DNA from: Tachypleus tridentatus
Lineage: Eukaryota; Arthropoda; Merostomata; Xiphosura; Limulidae
Direction: 5' to 3'
Assembly: GCF_004210375.1 (NCBI RefSeq)
Contig: NC_134834.1
Coordinates: 157,375,290-157,439,289, forward strand
Length of the DNA stretch: 64,000 nucleotides
Shown here: positions 1 to 14,800 of the stretch, in pieces
How the letters are laid out: each line of letters opens with the position of its first letter
Position numbering within the stretch: the first letter of the stretch is position 1
Program-made: the position numbers and the translations under genes
Notes under the pieces: generated by a model
What the model was told of the DNA's origin: nothing
The model's database searches: none
Seen by the model: only the letters and a program-made list of their open reading frames with translations

Positions 1-1769
1 GCTTAACTTCAAATAAACAGTCAGGACAGCTCACATGCCACTTGAAGTTATTACTCAACCAATCAGAACAGTTCACGTTGTATGTTAGGTGTTAAAAGAA
101 ATTACTATACTGAAAATATCTATTTATTAATAATTGAATTGAAAATTTGATTAACAAATTCCATAAGAAGAGCTGTGAATGTCGCACGTATATATGAATT
201 TCAGTACACGTAAACTGTGACATTAATATACTCAAAATTCATGTCTGCATATTCTCTCATACACCATTTGTTTTTCCGTCACGTATACAAACATTTGGGT
301 CGGAACTGAACACGGTATAATACTAATTTCTTAAATTGAAATAAAATACAAACCTATAGTCAATAATTAAATCTTAAAAAAAAAGAAGGTAACCGAGGTG
401 AGATTACGAAGTTTGTCAAAAGTGCTTTTTTTTCCTTTCGTTTTAGGGCTAAGCCTTAAGTAATAAATGATATATGAATACCTTTTGAACTATACAGAAC
501 ACGCCAAAGCCTGGGGCTATGTGTTTTCCATTGTACCTTGGATGTTCGTGTTTTTTGGTTTTTTTGCTCTTTCTTTCTCTAGAGATATTGAACCATTTGT
601 ATAACTAAGATTGATTGTTTCACTCGCTCTAGATTTGGCATGGAATGACAGGAAGGATTTAGTTAGTGCAATCTCATGATTTAGTAGTAGCTGAGTTGAA
701 GAGTACAGTTTACCCTAATGTAATTGCACTGATGTCGTTTCCTTATTAGTACGTTTTGTTATACAGCGCTTGCGTATGTAATCATTTTATCACGTGCTCA
801 CTAAACGCCCTAAAGCCTCCCAGTGATACAGCGGCGCGTCTGCGGTCTCTCACCGCTAAAAACCGGGCTTTGATAACCGTAGTGGGCAGGGCACAGATAG
901 CCCATTATGTAGCTTTGTGCTTAATTCTAAAAAAAACAAATGCCCTAAGACCACAAGTTAACTTTTGAAGTTAACATAAAGCAATTACCCTATCCTAGGC
1001 ATAAATAAATGCGGAATATCTTATATTAAAGGAGATTTGCAGTAACGAGCTTTGTAAGACTTTTAAGAAATGCAAATCGGAGGATCATTGACCTTTTAAT
1101 TTTTTTTTCGTTAATAATTTCGTTTTATATTTTAAGAGGATTATTACATTGGTGATGATTATCACTAAATAACTATCTATCTCTAACGTTAATGTATGAA
1201 TAATATATTTTCCAAATGTTACGAAAAACACTTCGTAATTTAAGCTCGAATCTTTCTTTTTTCATGTTGTATATTTATTGAATAGTACGCTTGTACCTGC
1301 TAAACTACATTCACCAAGTGTTCATTTTCCAAAAGAATTACAGCAATTTTGGGACAGTTTTCAGTTCGGTCCTGTTAATAAGCATTGTTATAAGGTTTGA
1401 CTTGTATTAGCCACATATACATAGTAACAACAACAAAAACTTAACGAATACTAAACTATTCGTTAATCATACTAAACCAGAGGGAACGATTTCACTTTAG
1501 TAACATAAATGTGTATATGTTCACTGGTATCCACACAGATACCTTTTACTATTATTTGATAATTACTTTTCTTTATAACTGCTAAAATAAACATCATATT
1601 AAAATTCCAGTTTGTATTTTTCATGCATACAGACAAGTGCTGTTAAACTTTAATAAAAACGTGAAAAAGTAAAATCGTTGTTCGTTTTTTTATCACTCTA
1701 GAGCCAGTTTTAGCTATTTTAATGTCTCGTAACTTTAAAGTTTACATTGATTATTTGTTTTCTCTCTAG
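1..1769 (+). other. Laminin gamma intron, 3' part
   Basis: Non-coding. It ends in a pyrimidine-rich acceptor at 1768-1769. Apart from one SINE at about 812-942 it is unique-looking AT-rich sequence. I found no LN-domain exon in it. Confidence 0.7.
812..942 (+). repeat. SINE family B (tRNA-derived)
   Basis: A tRNA-like head (CAGTGATACAGCGGCGCGTCT, then a GGGCTTTGATAACCG B-box-like stretch) is followed by the tail CACAGATAGCCCATTATGTA, GCTTTGTGCTTAATTC and an A-rich end. A short open frame across it is fortuitous. Confidence 0.8.
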
Positions 1770-1955
1770 CCTGTAACTGCAACGGCAAATCCAATAAGTG
1801 TTACTTTGACAGACAGCTTTATGAACGCACGGGACATGGTGGACATTGCATAGAGTGCACTGACAACACTGATGGGCCACATTGTGAGAGGTGTAAAGAA
1901 AATTTTTATGAGCGAGATGATGGAAGATGCGTACCATGCAACTGTGATTCAACAG
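1770..1955 (+). CDS. LAMC1: Laminin gamma exon: LE repeat
   Basis: Encodes one complete LE (laminin EGF-like) module, beginning [13 protein letters not shown] and including TGHGGHC and GPHCERC, then the first CNCDSTG of the next. It starts with two bases of a split codon and ends after one base (phase 1). A short minus-strand open frame across this exon is a shadow. Confidence 0.95.
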
Positions 1956-4900
1956 GTACGTTTTATTCATGTATACTAACCTATGAATGTGTATCTGCTC
2001 ATAAACTTGAGTTGTATTGGCAATGTTCCTTGTGTGTTACCCTTTTGTAAAGTATGTCGTGTCTCACAGCTTTAAGGTGTTTGCATTAAATATTTATGTC
2101 CGTGTAAAGGCTTAAGCTTTTCTCTCTCTCATTTCACTTTTCACAGATCAGTATAGAGTATAAACATTTTATTTTTTATAAATCATTATTCTTTTCTAGG
2201 TTCACGTAGTTTGCAGTGCAACCAGCAGGGTCATTGTCAATGTAAACCTGGGGTAGATGGGGAAAAGTGTGACAATTGTGCATCCAACTATTATGATTTC
2301 AGCCCTCAAGGATGCAGGTAGGAATATAACAATAATATGTCAAACACTTTATTAAAGAACTCTTACACAGATACTACATGTGTAGTACCACACACCTGAT
2401 TAACTTTTGAAGAACATATGTCTAAGTTCAGTGTAAAACAAAATCACTGGTACATAAAAACTATGCTCCAGTCATGTGGACAGTATCATCAAACTGGTGT
2501 AATTAAAAAGAGAGTTATATTAGTGAGGACATGAGTATTTTACGAACAGAATTAACAATTGTTCATAGCAATGTTTACACTCTTAGAAACATCAGCATTT
2601 TTATTAATTCTCTTTATAGACACTTATGTACATAAAAAGTGGAGAGTACAGTATTTTTTGTGATTTATAACACTTATTATTAATATCTTTCCTTTCAGGT
2701 CTGTGTTAGTAGTGTTAGTTTCATCTATCTGCCAGTTCAGTTTATTTAGTTAAATTGAGAATTGTTTCAGCTTATCTTTTGCTTGGCACATATGCTAGCA
2801 TAATAGACATGAAGTTGTTGGTAAGATCAGTATATAAATTCCTTATTAATTTTTATATTTTGAGAATAATCTGACTTGTATTTCATTGTACAAAACAGAA
2901 ATACAAAATAAAGTGATATTGCAAATAATGCAACTAGAAAATCATTAGGTTTACACAGCTTGTTGAAATGTCTTATAAGAAGTAAGATTAGAATGAAGTA
3001 CAAGACTCATTTTTTCAAATATCAAACAATACTTATTGTAATGGTCTGAAACAGTAAAAAAAATCAATCTGTTGTATTTGAAAACACTTACTCGCCCTTG
3101 TGTTTTGATCCTAATGCTCTATAAAATGTAAAATAAAGGTTTCAAGCCCTCATAAAGCATTTGGGTTTTTTTCATTAAAATATGAAAAAAACGTTTTTGT
3201 AGTACAAGCAAATGCTATATTTAGTCTTAGAAAAACGTTTTTCAAATTTCAGCAATTAAAAAAAGCATTAATTGTTTAGGATATGGATCCCTGCTAATTT
3301 TTAAACTGTAGAAGGTCAAAAATCATCTAGAATCTAATAATTTAGAAATATGGATGAGTGTTATTTTGCCAGTTTTACTTTTTATCCATGAAAGAAAGTA
3401 CTTAAACTAGAGGGAAGGCAGATGAACTTCATAACACCTTATTACAAGTTTTATAGAAACGTTACTTAAAATTTAATTGAAAATTGTCAACAATAAAGCT
3501 AGAGGATCAATATTGTTGTATTGTTTTACCTCAGAATCATAAAACAGCACACAAACTACTGACGTTCTAATTGTATTGTATTTAGGAAAGAAAATCAAAT
3601 TATGAATTAATTATTGCAGGCCTTGTGGTTGTAATTTAGCTGGAAGTGTGAACAATGAGCCAACCTGTGACCCTTTATCAGGAATATGTCAATGTAAGGA
3701 GAATGTGGAAGGACAACGTTGTGACAGGTAAAATTGTGCATTTCATTGAATTCATTAGGAAACTGTAATAACTTTAATTGTTAAGAATTTTCTAACTAGG
3801 ATTTGAAGGACCTCATGTTTTGATTTAAATAGAAAAATAAGTGCTTACTGTGCTGATTAATGACATTGGTAGAAAATTGTATTTTTTTTTATTGGAGAGT
3901 CTTTTAAGTTGTGTATTAAGTTCTATACATCAGCTTTTTGTAAGTGAATGCCATCAGTTTGTTACTGTTATAAAAATAGAAAGTAAAGTATTTGTTTATG
4001 AAGAAAGAACTATATCACAAATATTATTTACTGGCATATGAAACAGGGTTGCTGTAGTAGAACTTAATATTTACTGACAGAAGTTTTCTTGAAAGCTGTT
4101 ATTGTTTAGTAATGTGTCATTACAAGTTTTAGACAGCACAACTTATGCATAAATTAAGCTTCCTTATTATCCTTTATTCAGGTGTAAACCTGGATTCTTC
4201 AGCTTGCAAGAAGAGAATGAATTTGGATGTCTTACCTGTTTCTGTTATGGTCATTCTTCAGTATGTAGAAGTGCCCCAGGTTATTCAAAAATTTCTATTG
4301 AAAGTACTTTCACTAGAGGTAAGGAAACTTGATTTTAATTATACTTTGCTTTGTTTAATAGATTTTAGTCTCTTGGCAAGTAATTAGCAAGAATTTTTTT
4401 TTAATCAGAGTACATAACTGATATTAGTATCTCTGAACCATTTTTTGGGTCCTTCTATTCAAAAGGAGAGGTTCTGCACACTATCCCATAAAAAGATTAT
4501 AAGGAAGTTAACCTTTGACTGCTTCCAAAGGTGCCTCTTTTTTTTTTTATTATAAAATGCAGTTTTAATTAAGGCAATTTAACTTTATTGCTGTTATTTA
4601 AGAGATTAGATAGGCCAGAAATAACTTGGTATACCAGTTCTGGTTTCACCGACTTGAACTGGCATGCATTAGTTGTCTTCCTCTATTGATATATATCTCA
4701 GAACTACTGAATAGAACTAAGATTATTTGATTCCTTTTAAGTCTTTATTTTTAACCTTATAATGCCTTTGTATCTTTGGTAATTACTTTAAAATGTTATC
4801 TGAAACAACTGAACTAAATATTTCAAACTAAAGTTTATGGTTGAAGTGTCAAGATTGCATGCCCCCTTTTTTGTTTTTTACAATATTTATTCAGGGAAAG

Positions 4901-7900
4901 AAAATTGGAAAGCTCAGCTTCATTCAGGTGAAGAGGTTGGTTTTCAGTATAATGCCATTATTCAGAACATAGGAGTGGAATCATCGGGGATAGATCCAGT
5001 GTACTTTTCTGCTCCTAGTAAGAAATTTAATTATTTGTTTTAAAAATAGCTGTCACAGGAATTAAAATTTAAGAAATTGTCCTTAATTTGTCACAGTTAC
5101 GTATGGTAAAACGTATAAACTGATCTTGTATCTGAGTGTAAAAAAAAATTAATTCACTTTCATGTACAACAGACGACTTCAAGATAGAGAAATAAATGGT
5201 GTAAGCATTGTTTTATTAAACAGCTGATTGGAAACTATTATTTCTGAAAAAGCTGTTTTTGAGCATAGAAACATGGAAGACTTTCATATTTTTTCTGATT
5301 TGAATATATCATTATTTATTTAAAAATGTCTTATCAATGCAGTAATTATGCTATTCCTTAGGGAGTTTATTAATATTCTCATGCACACAGGTCACCTTTA
5401 AAACAGTCATGTGGTGACATTAATATCATCATATCTACTCTTTTATAATTAATATAGAATATATATTTTTATTCATATATGTTCAAGCTGTTTTCTAAAA
5501 TTTCATGCTGTTGTTCTGCATGTGGTTAGTGTCTTCTTAGTAAACTGGGTTTACGAAGATCATAAACATACTTACTTTAACTGTTACATATCCACCTCCT
5601 TGTATTGTGAAGCATGTTGTAGGATAGCTAGCATAATTGACTGATTACATGGGTTATTTTTTCATGTTTTTCATGAATGCTTGATTCCATTTGATGGCTA
5701 ACCTTGGACATGTAAATTAGTAGATGATGTAAGAGGTACTGTATTTTCAGAAAAATGTCTTAAAACCTAAACCAATTACTCAAGTGAATAGTAGACTTAA
5801 ACACAAGTTAAAGATAAATTTGAGAATAAACCTTACAATTTAACATCTTATGTTGTAATGCAGTTTTTCCTGCACATGGTAAAACACAATAGGTTAATTA
5901 TTTTGGTGTAGTGTACTTCACTGTTGAAGGATTATACAAAAACCTGTAAATATTTCTTGATTACGTTAGCAACCAAAAATAAGAAAAAAATTTATTATAA
6001 AGAACTCTGTATTTTAAACTTCGTGATGAAAGGTTTGGTTTGAATTACATGCAAAACTGCACAAGAGCTATCTGCACTAGCCATCCCTAATTTAGCAGTG
6101 TAAGACTAGAGGGAAGGCAACTAGTCATTACCACCCCTGCCAACTCTTGGGCTACTCTTTTACCAATGGATAGTGGAATTGACTATCACATTATAAAGTC
6201 TCCATGGCTGAAAGGGTGAGCATGTTTGGTGTGACAAGGATTCAAACCCGCATCCTGTGGATTATGGGTTGAGTGCCTTAATCACCTGGCTATGCTGGGC
6301 CTTCACAATGAAGGGCAATGAAGAAATAGTCTATTTTATAATCTTAATGATTCAGAATATTTATCAAACATTTTCTATACTCAAAAGGAATGTAACTTGG
6401 AAAAGGGAATACAAACTGGGAAAAGTTGAGCTGTGATAACAATTACATACAGAGTTATCACCTACATTAACAACTTTTGCATTCTAAAATGGTAAAATAG
6501 TCATTTGCTTTTCAGTTCTATGTTTCATATTCAAATGTTAATTATTTAAATACTTTTGAAATTCACAAATATGAGTTTTATCTTTAAATTTATAAAGTAT
6601 CATCACTGTATCTTCTATAATGCAATGACTTAAAGGGTTAGTTTAATAGATTGTTATTAATCTTAACTTTTAACATTGAAAAATTTAATTTTTCAGGTAA
6701 AAACAAAGAATGATATTTGCACAATTTTTAGCTTTTGTTTCTTTGTAGTATTAATTATTTTAAGCTTGTTTCTAGTCAACTCTGCCCTAATAGTTATAAA
6801 TATTTGAATTTTTGAAATTAAATATATGCATTTTTTGTTTTGTTTCAGGTCGGTATTTGGGTGATCAGAAAAGCTCGTATAATCAATTTCTCCATTTTAC
6901 CCTGAGAATTGGTGATAATGTACCTCAAGCAACAGTGGAAGATATCATCCTGGAAGGTTCAGGGCTTATGATATCACAACCAATATTTGGCCAAGGAAAT
7001 CCATTACCAAATATTAAGAATCAAGAGTACAAATTTCGACTTAATGAACACTCCATTTATGGCTGGAACCCTCGGATAGGCGCTCTGGACTTCATTAGTA
7101 TTTTGTCAAACTTAACAGCTATCAAAATCAAAGGAACCTACTCAGTAGATGGTATCATTAATTGATTATACCATAATGAGGATTCTTACTTTTTACCATT
7201 AATAATCATTATCAAGTTACATTTTAGTGTTTATTTACAGTTGTGATAAGGATGAGTGAAATTATCACCTTTAACATCTAAATGAAAATAGATATATACA
7301 TTTAAGCCAGACTGTTGTTACTGTAATCTTACATATAATTGTTTTCTAATTTAAATAATTTTATGGTATGCTTCTGTGTCTGAAGAATTACCACTTTATA
7401 AATAAAACTGTTTTGATGTTGGTAATAAACTAATAGTTCTAGAAATTAAAAATATTACTTCAGTACAAAGGGGAACTTGTTATTATATATATACAAGGTT
7501 TCACTTTTTTTTTTTACAAAAATTAAGCTTAATCTTCTGTAATCATTTGTAATGCATTTTTTTGTATGAGATAGCATTATTCAAAAAAAAAAAAATTGAA
7601 AATTGACAATGGTTTTATGAGAATAAAAAAATGTGAATTATAGAAAAATATAGATCAATAAGTTAAGTATTTGAAAAAAATTACTTGATTTTGGCTAATG
7701 GTAATTAATTAGTTTGTTTATTTGTTGAATAGGTGCCGGATTTCTGGATAATGTACAGCTTGACTCTGCTCATCGTTCACCAGTTGGGTTCGAAGCTGCT
7801 TGGATAGAGATGTGTACCTGCCCTGATGGCTATGTTGGCCAGTTCTGTGAGTCCTGTGGACCAGGATTTCGACACGATCCACCTGGTGGTGGCAAGTTTG

Positions 7901-10900
7901 CTCGTTGTGTCCCATGCAATTGTAATGGTCATGCTCAGTACTGTGATTCAGAATCAGGTGAAACAAATGTGTGAACTTTACAGAATTAAGATAAGGGACA
8001 AAATGTTATTGTTAAAAGCATCTTTTATGCAGTATAATTAAAAATTCATAAAATTTACTTAGAGAATATTAGATAATTATGAAGCACACTAGTGATACAC
8101 ATACAGGAGTCACAGACAATGAGTATTTGCAATTCAATAGTAAATGTGTCTTATGCACAATATAATATTGTGGAAAATATAAAACACAAGTGTATAAAAA
8201 TTATACAAAACTGATATTTTGTATTTTCTTTAAACAGAGCAGTACTCCTTGTTTTATGCTACCTTAAATGTATTAATATATACCGAGTGGCATTAAAAAT
8301 GCAACATGTAATAAAATGAGTTGTTTCATGCAGGTCGAGCAATAATGGTGCAAACACACCTGGGATTTAATCACGTGTATTTTCTGAAAGCAATTCAGTA
8401 GTTCAGATCATTTTAATCAGCATGATCACATGTCAGTGTTTAAACTGGTCAAAACTTACCCATCCCTTGTTGTTGTACATAATGTGAGGGTATAGAAAAA
8501 CGTTTGTATACAGTACACACTGTTCCTTCAACCTATAAAGTGTCATGTTTTAAAAGTTTAATTTCACCACAAAGAAAGATGCCACAGCTGATGCAAGAAA
8601 GCAGAGATCAGACTGTTGGGATGCCAATAACAGTGATGACACCAGCCAGGGTTGGGGCACACTTTGGTGTGCACCTTCATGCATGACAGTGCACATTTGC
8701 ATATGGCAAGGGTGTGTACAAATTGTTTGAATGAGAACAATGTGAATGTTCTGGACTAGCCTCCATATTCGCCTGATATGAATCCAATTGAGCATCTCTG
8801 AGACATTCTGGATCAGCGCATTCATCATTGGGATCCTACCCCCAGCTCTCTCGCTGAACTACGTGCAGCACTTCTGGCTAAGTGGGACATCATCCCCAGA
8901 GGCAGATTGACAATCTGGTGACATCTGTGCCATGCAGGATCCTGAATCTTCTTGCAGCGAATAGAGGACATGGCTGTTATTAGTGTTCTTGATGTTGAAA
9001 TCCTGAATGAACTATTTGTGTGCAGTTTCTAATAAAATTTGAATATTGTGTAGTGCAAAGACATGATGATTTCATGATATGTACATTCAAAAAGTATGTT
9101 TAACCAAGTGTATTAAAATTGTTTAACTGTGTGTAAGTTGTTGCATTTTTAATGCCTCTCAGTATGCTACTGCAAATATTATTTGAAATGTTCTGTATTG
9201 CCCATTATTTTGCAACCAAGTTGTCTGGTTGCTATTTTATATTTACTGTTTCTATAAAAGCTCATAAATTCTTAATGGTATTCAAAGTAGGACTTTGTAT
9301 GGATCAAGCCATGGTTGTAACAGCTCCAGTGGTCTGACTTTACCACCAGTTATCAATTTACCTCATTTGTTGTATGCTTTTGGTCATTTTCTTGTTCCTG
9401 TGGAAATGACGTAATAATTAGAGATCTTGTTGTATCTGTGAGCAATCAAAGTACCATAAATTTTTATGTAGATCTCCAATGCCATTTGCTGACATGCAGC
9501 CCATGCTCCTACTGGTCACCTAAGAGGCTTCAGTTTATATGTCATGTATTGATCATGATGTCTTTCTTCTTGCTTTTGTCAAACAAACTGTTATAGGCTG
9601 TTGCCAATTTTAATTTTAATTCATCTGTAAAGAGCACCATGCTCCCACTATTTTCATTCTATTATTTTAGGTTTGATGTTTGTTTTAGCCTTTGGATACA
9701 GTTATCTCTCTTAAGCAATGGTTGTTGAGCAGCTATACTCATTGAGGTTACTTCATGCATTAGCATATTAGAGTATCTGATTGATCTGAAGATACCATTC
9801 TCACCTGCACTTAAGGTCACTGGCAAGATTTCTTGTGGTTGATCATAATTAGCCCCACAACCATGGGCTTTTAATGCATTTCATTAAACCCATCCTGAAT
9901 GGTGAAGTGTCTCTTTTAAAGATAGAATTACAGAATACATAATTAGTATAAATTAGCACTGCACTATTTAATCACTATTATTAATTGTAATTATTAGAAT
10001 AATTGCATGTCGCTACGAGGATATTGCAATGCAGCAAATATTTCTAATGCCTAACTTTGCTTAGCCAAATTTAGTATAAATTTCCTTGTCTAGGTTAGTC
10101 AAGTCAAATCATAAATACATTTGTAAGACACTACAATTGGCTACCAGCTATCAGTGTGTCATAAATGGTCTAAAATACTATAACAATAAAAAAAAACAGC
10201 CAATATTTTTATGACACAAGTTGAAACACAAGCAATTAACACAGCATTACATCCACCACTATACTGGTATAGATATGTAGATGACACGGTTGTGGGATTC
10301 AAATCTACAGAACACATACTTAATTTTTTTAATCACATTAACTCTATACATCCCAACGTTAACTTCACATGTGAACAGGAAGAAAGCAATCAAATATCAT
10401 TTCTTAACCTCAAAATTACAAGAACCGACACACAATTCAAAGCAGAAATCCACCGAAAAATCACCCATACTGGACTATACATTCCTTGGGACTCAGCACA
10501 TGAAACAAAACAAAAACTCAACATACTAAGAAACCAAATAAACACAGCCATAAAACTATGCTCACCAGATAAAATTAATGATGAATTAGACAAAATAAAA
10601 CAATACTTCATCAACATCAATAAGTTTCCTCCATAAACCGTAGAAAACATTATACGCACACACCTAGACAGAAAGCAAAATCAACCAACTAAAGTAAATA
10701 TATCTCACGAATCAAAAAATCACGTAACCATATACTGCTGTATACCATATATTCCTGACATCAGCAAACAAATAACCAACATTTGGCAAAAACTAGTAAC
10801 AAAATATGACATTCCAGTTAATACCAAATTTCTTCAAAAACCAGGCACAAAACTAAGATCTACACTATGTAAAAACTACACTGACAAACACCACACCAAC

Positions 10901-11830
10901 ATTATTTACAAAATACAATGTGATAACTGCCACGACTTCTATATTGGAGAAACAAGTAGAAAAATGGAAACCAGATTCAAAGAACATAAAAAGTCACCTT
11001 CACACGTTTTCAAACACTGCAAGTCAAATAAACACAACATAACCATAGAAAACACTCAAATACTAAATAAAGAAGCAAACATAAACAAATGCAAAATTAA
11101 AGAAGCCTTACTTATACAACTTAAACCCAAAATAAACCAATATAAAGGAACGCCTTTATACCTATATTAATATAATAAAATAAATAAAATTATATATTCA
11201 AACATCTAATACCGCCCTCTACATTTCGACACTCAGTTACACAACCCCTTTCAAACATGTGGTCAGCTTCCGGTCAGTTACCTCTTTCTTTGTGAACCTG
11301 ACGATGACCGAAGAAGGTTGAAACGTTGTTCACTCTTCTATGTAAAATATTTTCTTAACCCAAACAATCCGTTTTTGCATATAAATTTCTCAACAAGTGG
11401 GTTTCTCGACATCACTGATTATCTCTTTCAATAGTTTAGACTTTCCACCTCAGTTGCTTACATTATTAATAGTACTTTTGTTTTGTACTTTAATTTCTGT
11501 ATTCTACTGAAACCTGAAAGCTCACTTTGATCTATTACATGGACTAGTCTTCATAAGCCCAAACCATGATTTACAAAAGTCTGTAATGTAAAATGTCTGA
11601 TTTTGGAATCATAGGTTTATTCACAATACTACTGCTGACAGTAGTAAGACTGCTAGTATGGTTATACTTGCCATACCGGTGTCTTATTGGTTGGATGTTT
11701 CATTGCATGATTGAGATGCACTTTATTTTCATACACTAGTGGTAGAACTATTTCATAATATTTGAACTTTCTATCTGTTTTGTTTATCATTTTTATAAAT
11801 ATATTTTTAATATTCTGTGTGTCTCTCTCT

Positions 11831-11878
<48 letters not shown>

Positions 11879-14800
11879 TATGACTGTTATATTTTCATCC
11901 TATTGTTACTAGTTTTGTAGATAAATGGTTACTCTTATATCAGTGTTAACTTTTATATTAATGTTAATGTGTGAAAACATTTCCAAGCTAAAACATTCTA
12001 AAACATTAACCCCATGGACTTGACCTTGTATTATAAGTTTTACCTTTATAGTATGCAAATGTTGCATTTTGTTAACTGAAGCTGTGAATAAAATGGAAAA
12101 AATAAGATGCAAACAAAAGTTTATTATCTTGTTTATTCATGTGTACATGTCAAGTGCGAGATGAATGTTTACTTAATTAAAAAAATTGGTTCTTCTGTTC
12201 TAGGACGCTGCATATGTGAACACCACACTGCAGGTGATAATTGTGAACGTTGTGCTACTGGTTACTATGGAAATGCTTTACAAGGTACCCAGGATGACTG
12301 CCAACCTTGTCCCTGTCCAAATAATGGAGCTTGTGTGATCCTCCCTGATGAAGAGGTTGCTTGCTTACAGTGTCCAATGGGCTATGCTGGTTAGTTGTTT
12401 AAAATGTTCAACATCTGTGGAACTTATTGCCTAAAAGTTTACTTGTATTAAACCTTTCTTGTGGCTTCTTGATTATATTATTAGTATACTTCTGATATTG
12501 CATTATAAAACTGTTAAAAATACAATGTTTTTTTATTTCAGAGTTAATTGTTCCTGTTTTAAACATATTTATGTGTTTTTAAATTATTCATGTAATATCT
12601 CAGACAGATTTAGAGATGGAATAAGTTAACTAGTGTAACTTATATATAACTTAACTCAGGCTCAACAGTGATGTAAAATTAAAGACAATGAAGTTTAGTG
12701 TAAGCTGTTTTCTTTCTAATGTAAAGGCTAGTGAAGCCCATATTGTAACCTTTAACTTGTGTTTTTAATTTATGTAATAGTTTAGCAGCCATAACCCAAA
12801 TATCTGTATTTAAAGGAATGGATTTAGTTGCAATGGCTCTCACCCATCCTACTTTCGTTCTTGCCTTAAATGGTTGGAAGAAAAAGAGGTGCAGTGTTTG
12901 AAAACGATTCATGACATTACTTATCCTGAGGTTCAAAAGTTGCTGTCCACCACTTCATCTCGGACATATGCTGCTGTACTTCATTCCATAACTACAATGG
13001 GAGTGCAGACAGATCTCTCTGTGCCTCCAAAAAAATTGTTCTCAGAACAAATGAAAAGTCTTTTGACCTCCATGGTTAAAAAATTTGATGAATCAACTTC
13101 ATCACCCATCTCTGTCCCTTACATATATTCCAACAAATCCCCAGATCCACTTCCTTTGGTTCTGGGAACAGGCATTTCCTCGGAAACATCTTTTCCCATC
13201 CCAAGATGCAAAACGATCATTTATTCATGTCCTCAGTTACTGGAATCTCCTTCCAACAGCAAAGACCTACCCAATCGACCCAGGGCAGGATCCATGGAGG
13301 TTGATAGACCTCCCTCGAGTAAGGACAGTAAGGAAAAAAGACGTGGTCATAAAGAGAAGGGTTCTTCATCCAGTTTGCCTGTCAGTGGCTTTCTTTGTAC
13401 AAAAATGACAGGCTGTGTGATGGATGAGTGCATGGAGGGGTGGCACTGTTGGTTAATTAGCATGTGCCCACCTTGTCTTTGCCACTCGACACACCCTTGG
13501 AGGCTGTAGCTATCTGTGTTTCCTTGGGTCATACCATCACTGTTTGTTCTCTCTACCTGTTACCTGGAGAGACGTATGATCAATCAGACCTTTATGCTTT
13601 CATTGAACAGTTGCCCTCTCTTTTTAATCCTGGGGGACCTTAATGGACATAATCTCCTCTGGAATAGTGCTGATATTGATAGGAGGGGTCACTCTGTAGT
13701 GCATATGCTCTCTGATCACAACCTTTCTCCCTGTTTCTTCTATGTATTTTCATGCACTTAGTCAGTCTTTTACTGCTATTGATCTCTCAATTTGCTCCCC
13801 TTCATTATTCTCCCATTTTTCATGTAGGGTTGACAATAATCTACGAGGCAGTGATCATTTTCCTATAATTTTGAGAGAAACTGGTTGTGGTTGATGCCAC
13901 CTGACCCAAGTACCCCAGTGAAAGCTGGATCATGCAAACTGGCCCTCTTTTACTGCTTTTGCAGAACTTGATCCTGCCATTATCTGTAAGCCATCAGTAG
14001 ATGACTGTGTGTTAGCAGTAACTGAATGTATTGTACAAACAGCTGCTCAATGTATTCCTAAAACCTTGACACGTTTTCCACTATATCCTTGTCCATGGTG
14101 GAATCCTGCCTGCCACATGGTATGGAATGCTCAAAAACGGGCCTGGGATACTTTCCGTAGATACCCCACAGTCTCGAACTGTATTGCTTTCTAGCAGGCC
14201 AGTGCACATGCTCGGTGGGTAAGATGTCAAAGCCAGAAGGAATCTTGGATTAAGTTCACAATCAGCATATCTTCTACCACCAATTCCAAAGTCATATCGG
14301 ATAAGATTCAAAAGGTCAGTGGGCAATATAATTCTGTCTCCCTCTCGATCTTGCTCTCTGACAGCCAGAAAGTAGTTGATACCCAGAGCACTGCCGATAC
14401 TCTAGGTGATAGCTTTTGCTGGGTATCTTGCACTTCTGCTTTTTCCTTCACCTTCTTAGTCATCAAGACTCGTGCAGAGCAATCATCTCTTTCCTTTTTA
14501 GCTGATTGTTTCTATGACTATAATCATCCCTTTACACTGGTGGAACTGAAACTGGTTTTTTATTGGTCTGATAGTACATCAGTTGGACCTGATGATGTAC
14601 ACTATGAAATGCTATCTCCTCCTTCTCTTGCCATTCTTCTGATTGTTTTTAACTGGATATGGCAGGAGAATGTTTTTCCTGATGCCTGGTGTCAGGCTAT
14701 TGTCCTACCTTTCTCTAAGCCTGGGAAGGATCCCAAAATTCCTTCAAATTATCATCCAATTGCTTTGACAAGCTGTCTCTGTAAGACCTTAGAGAGGATG

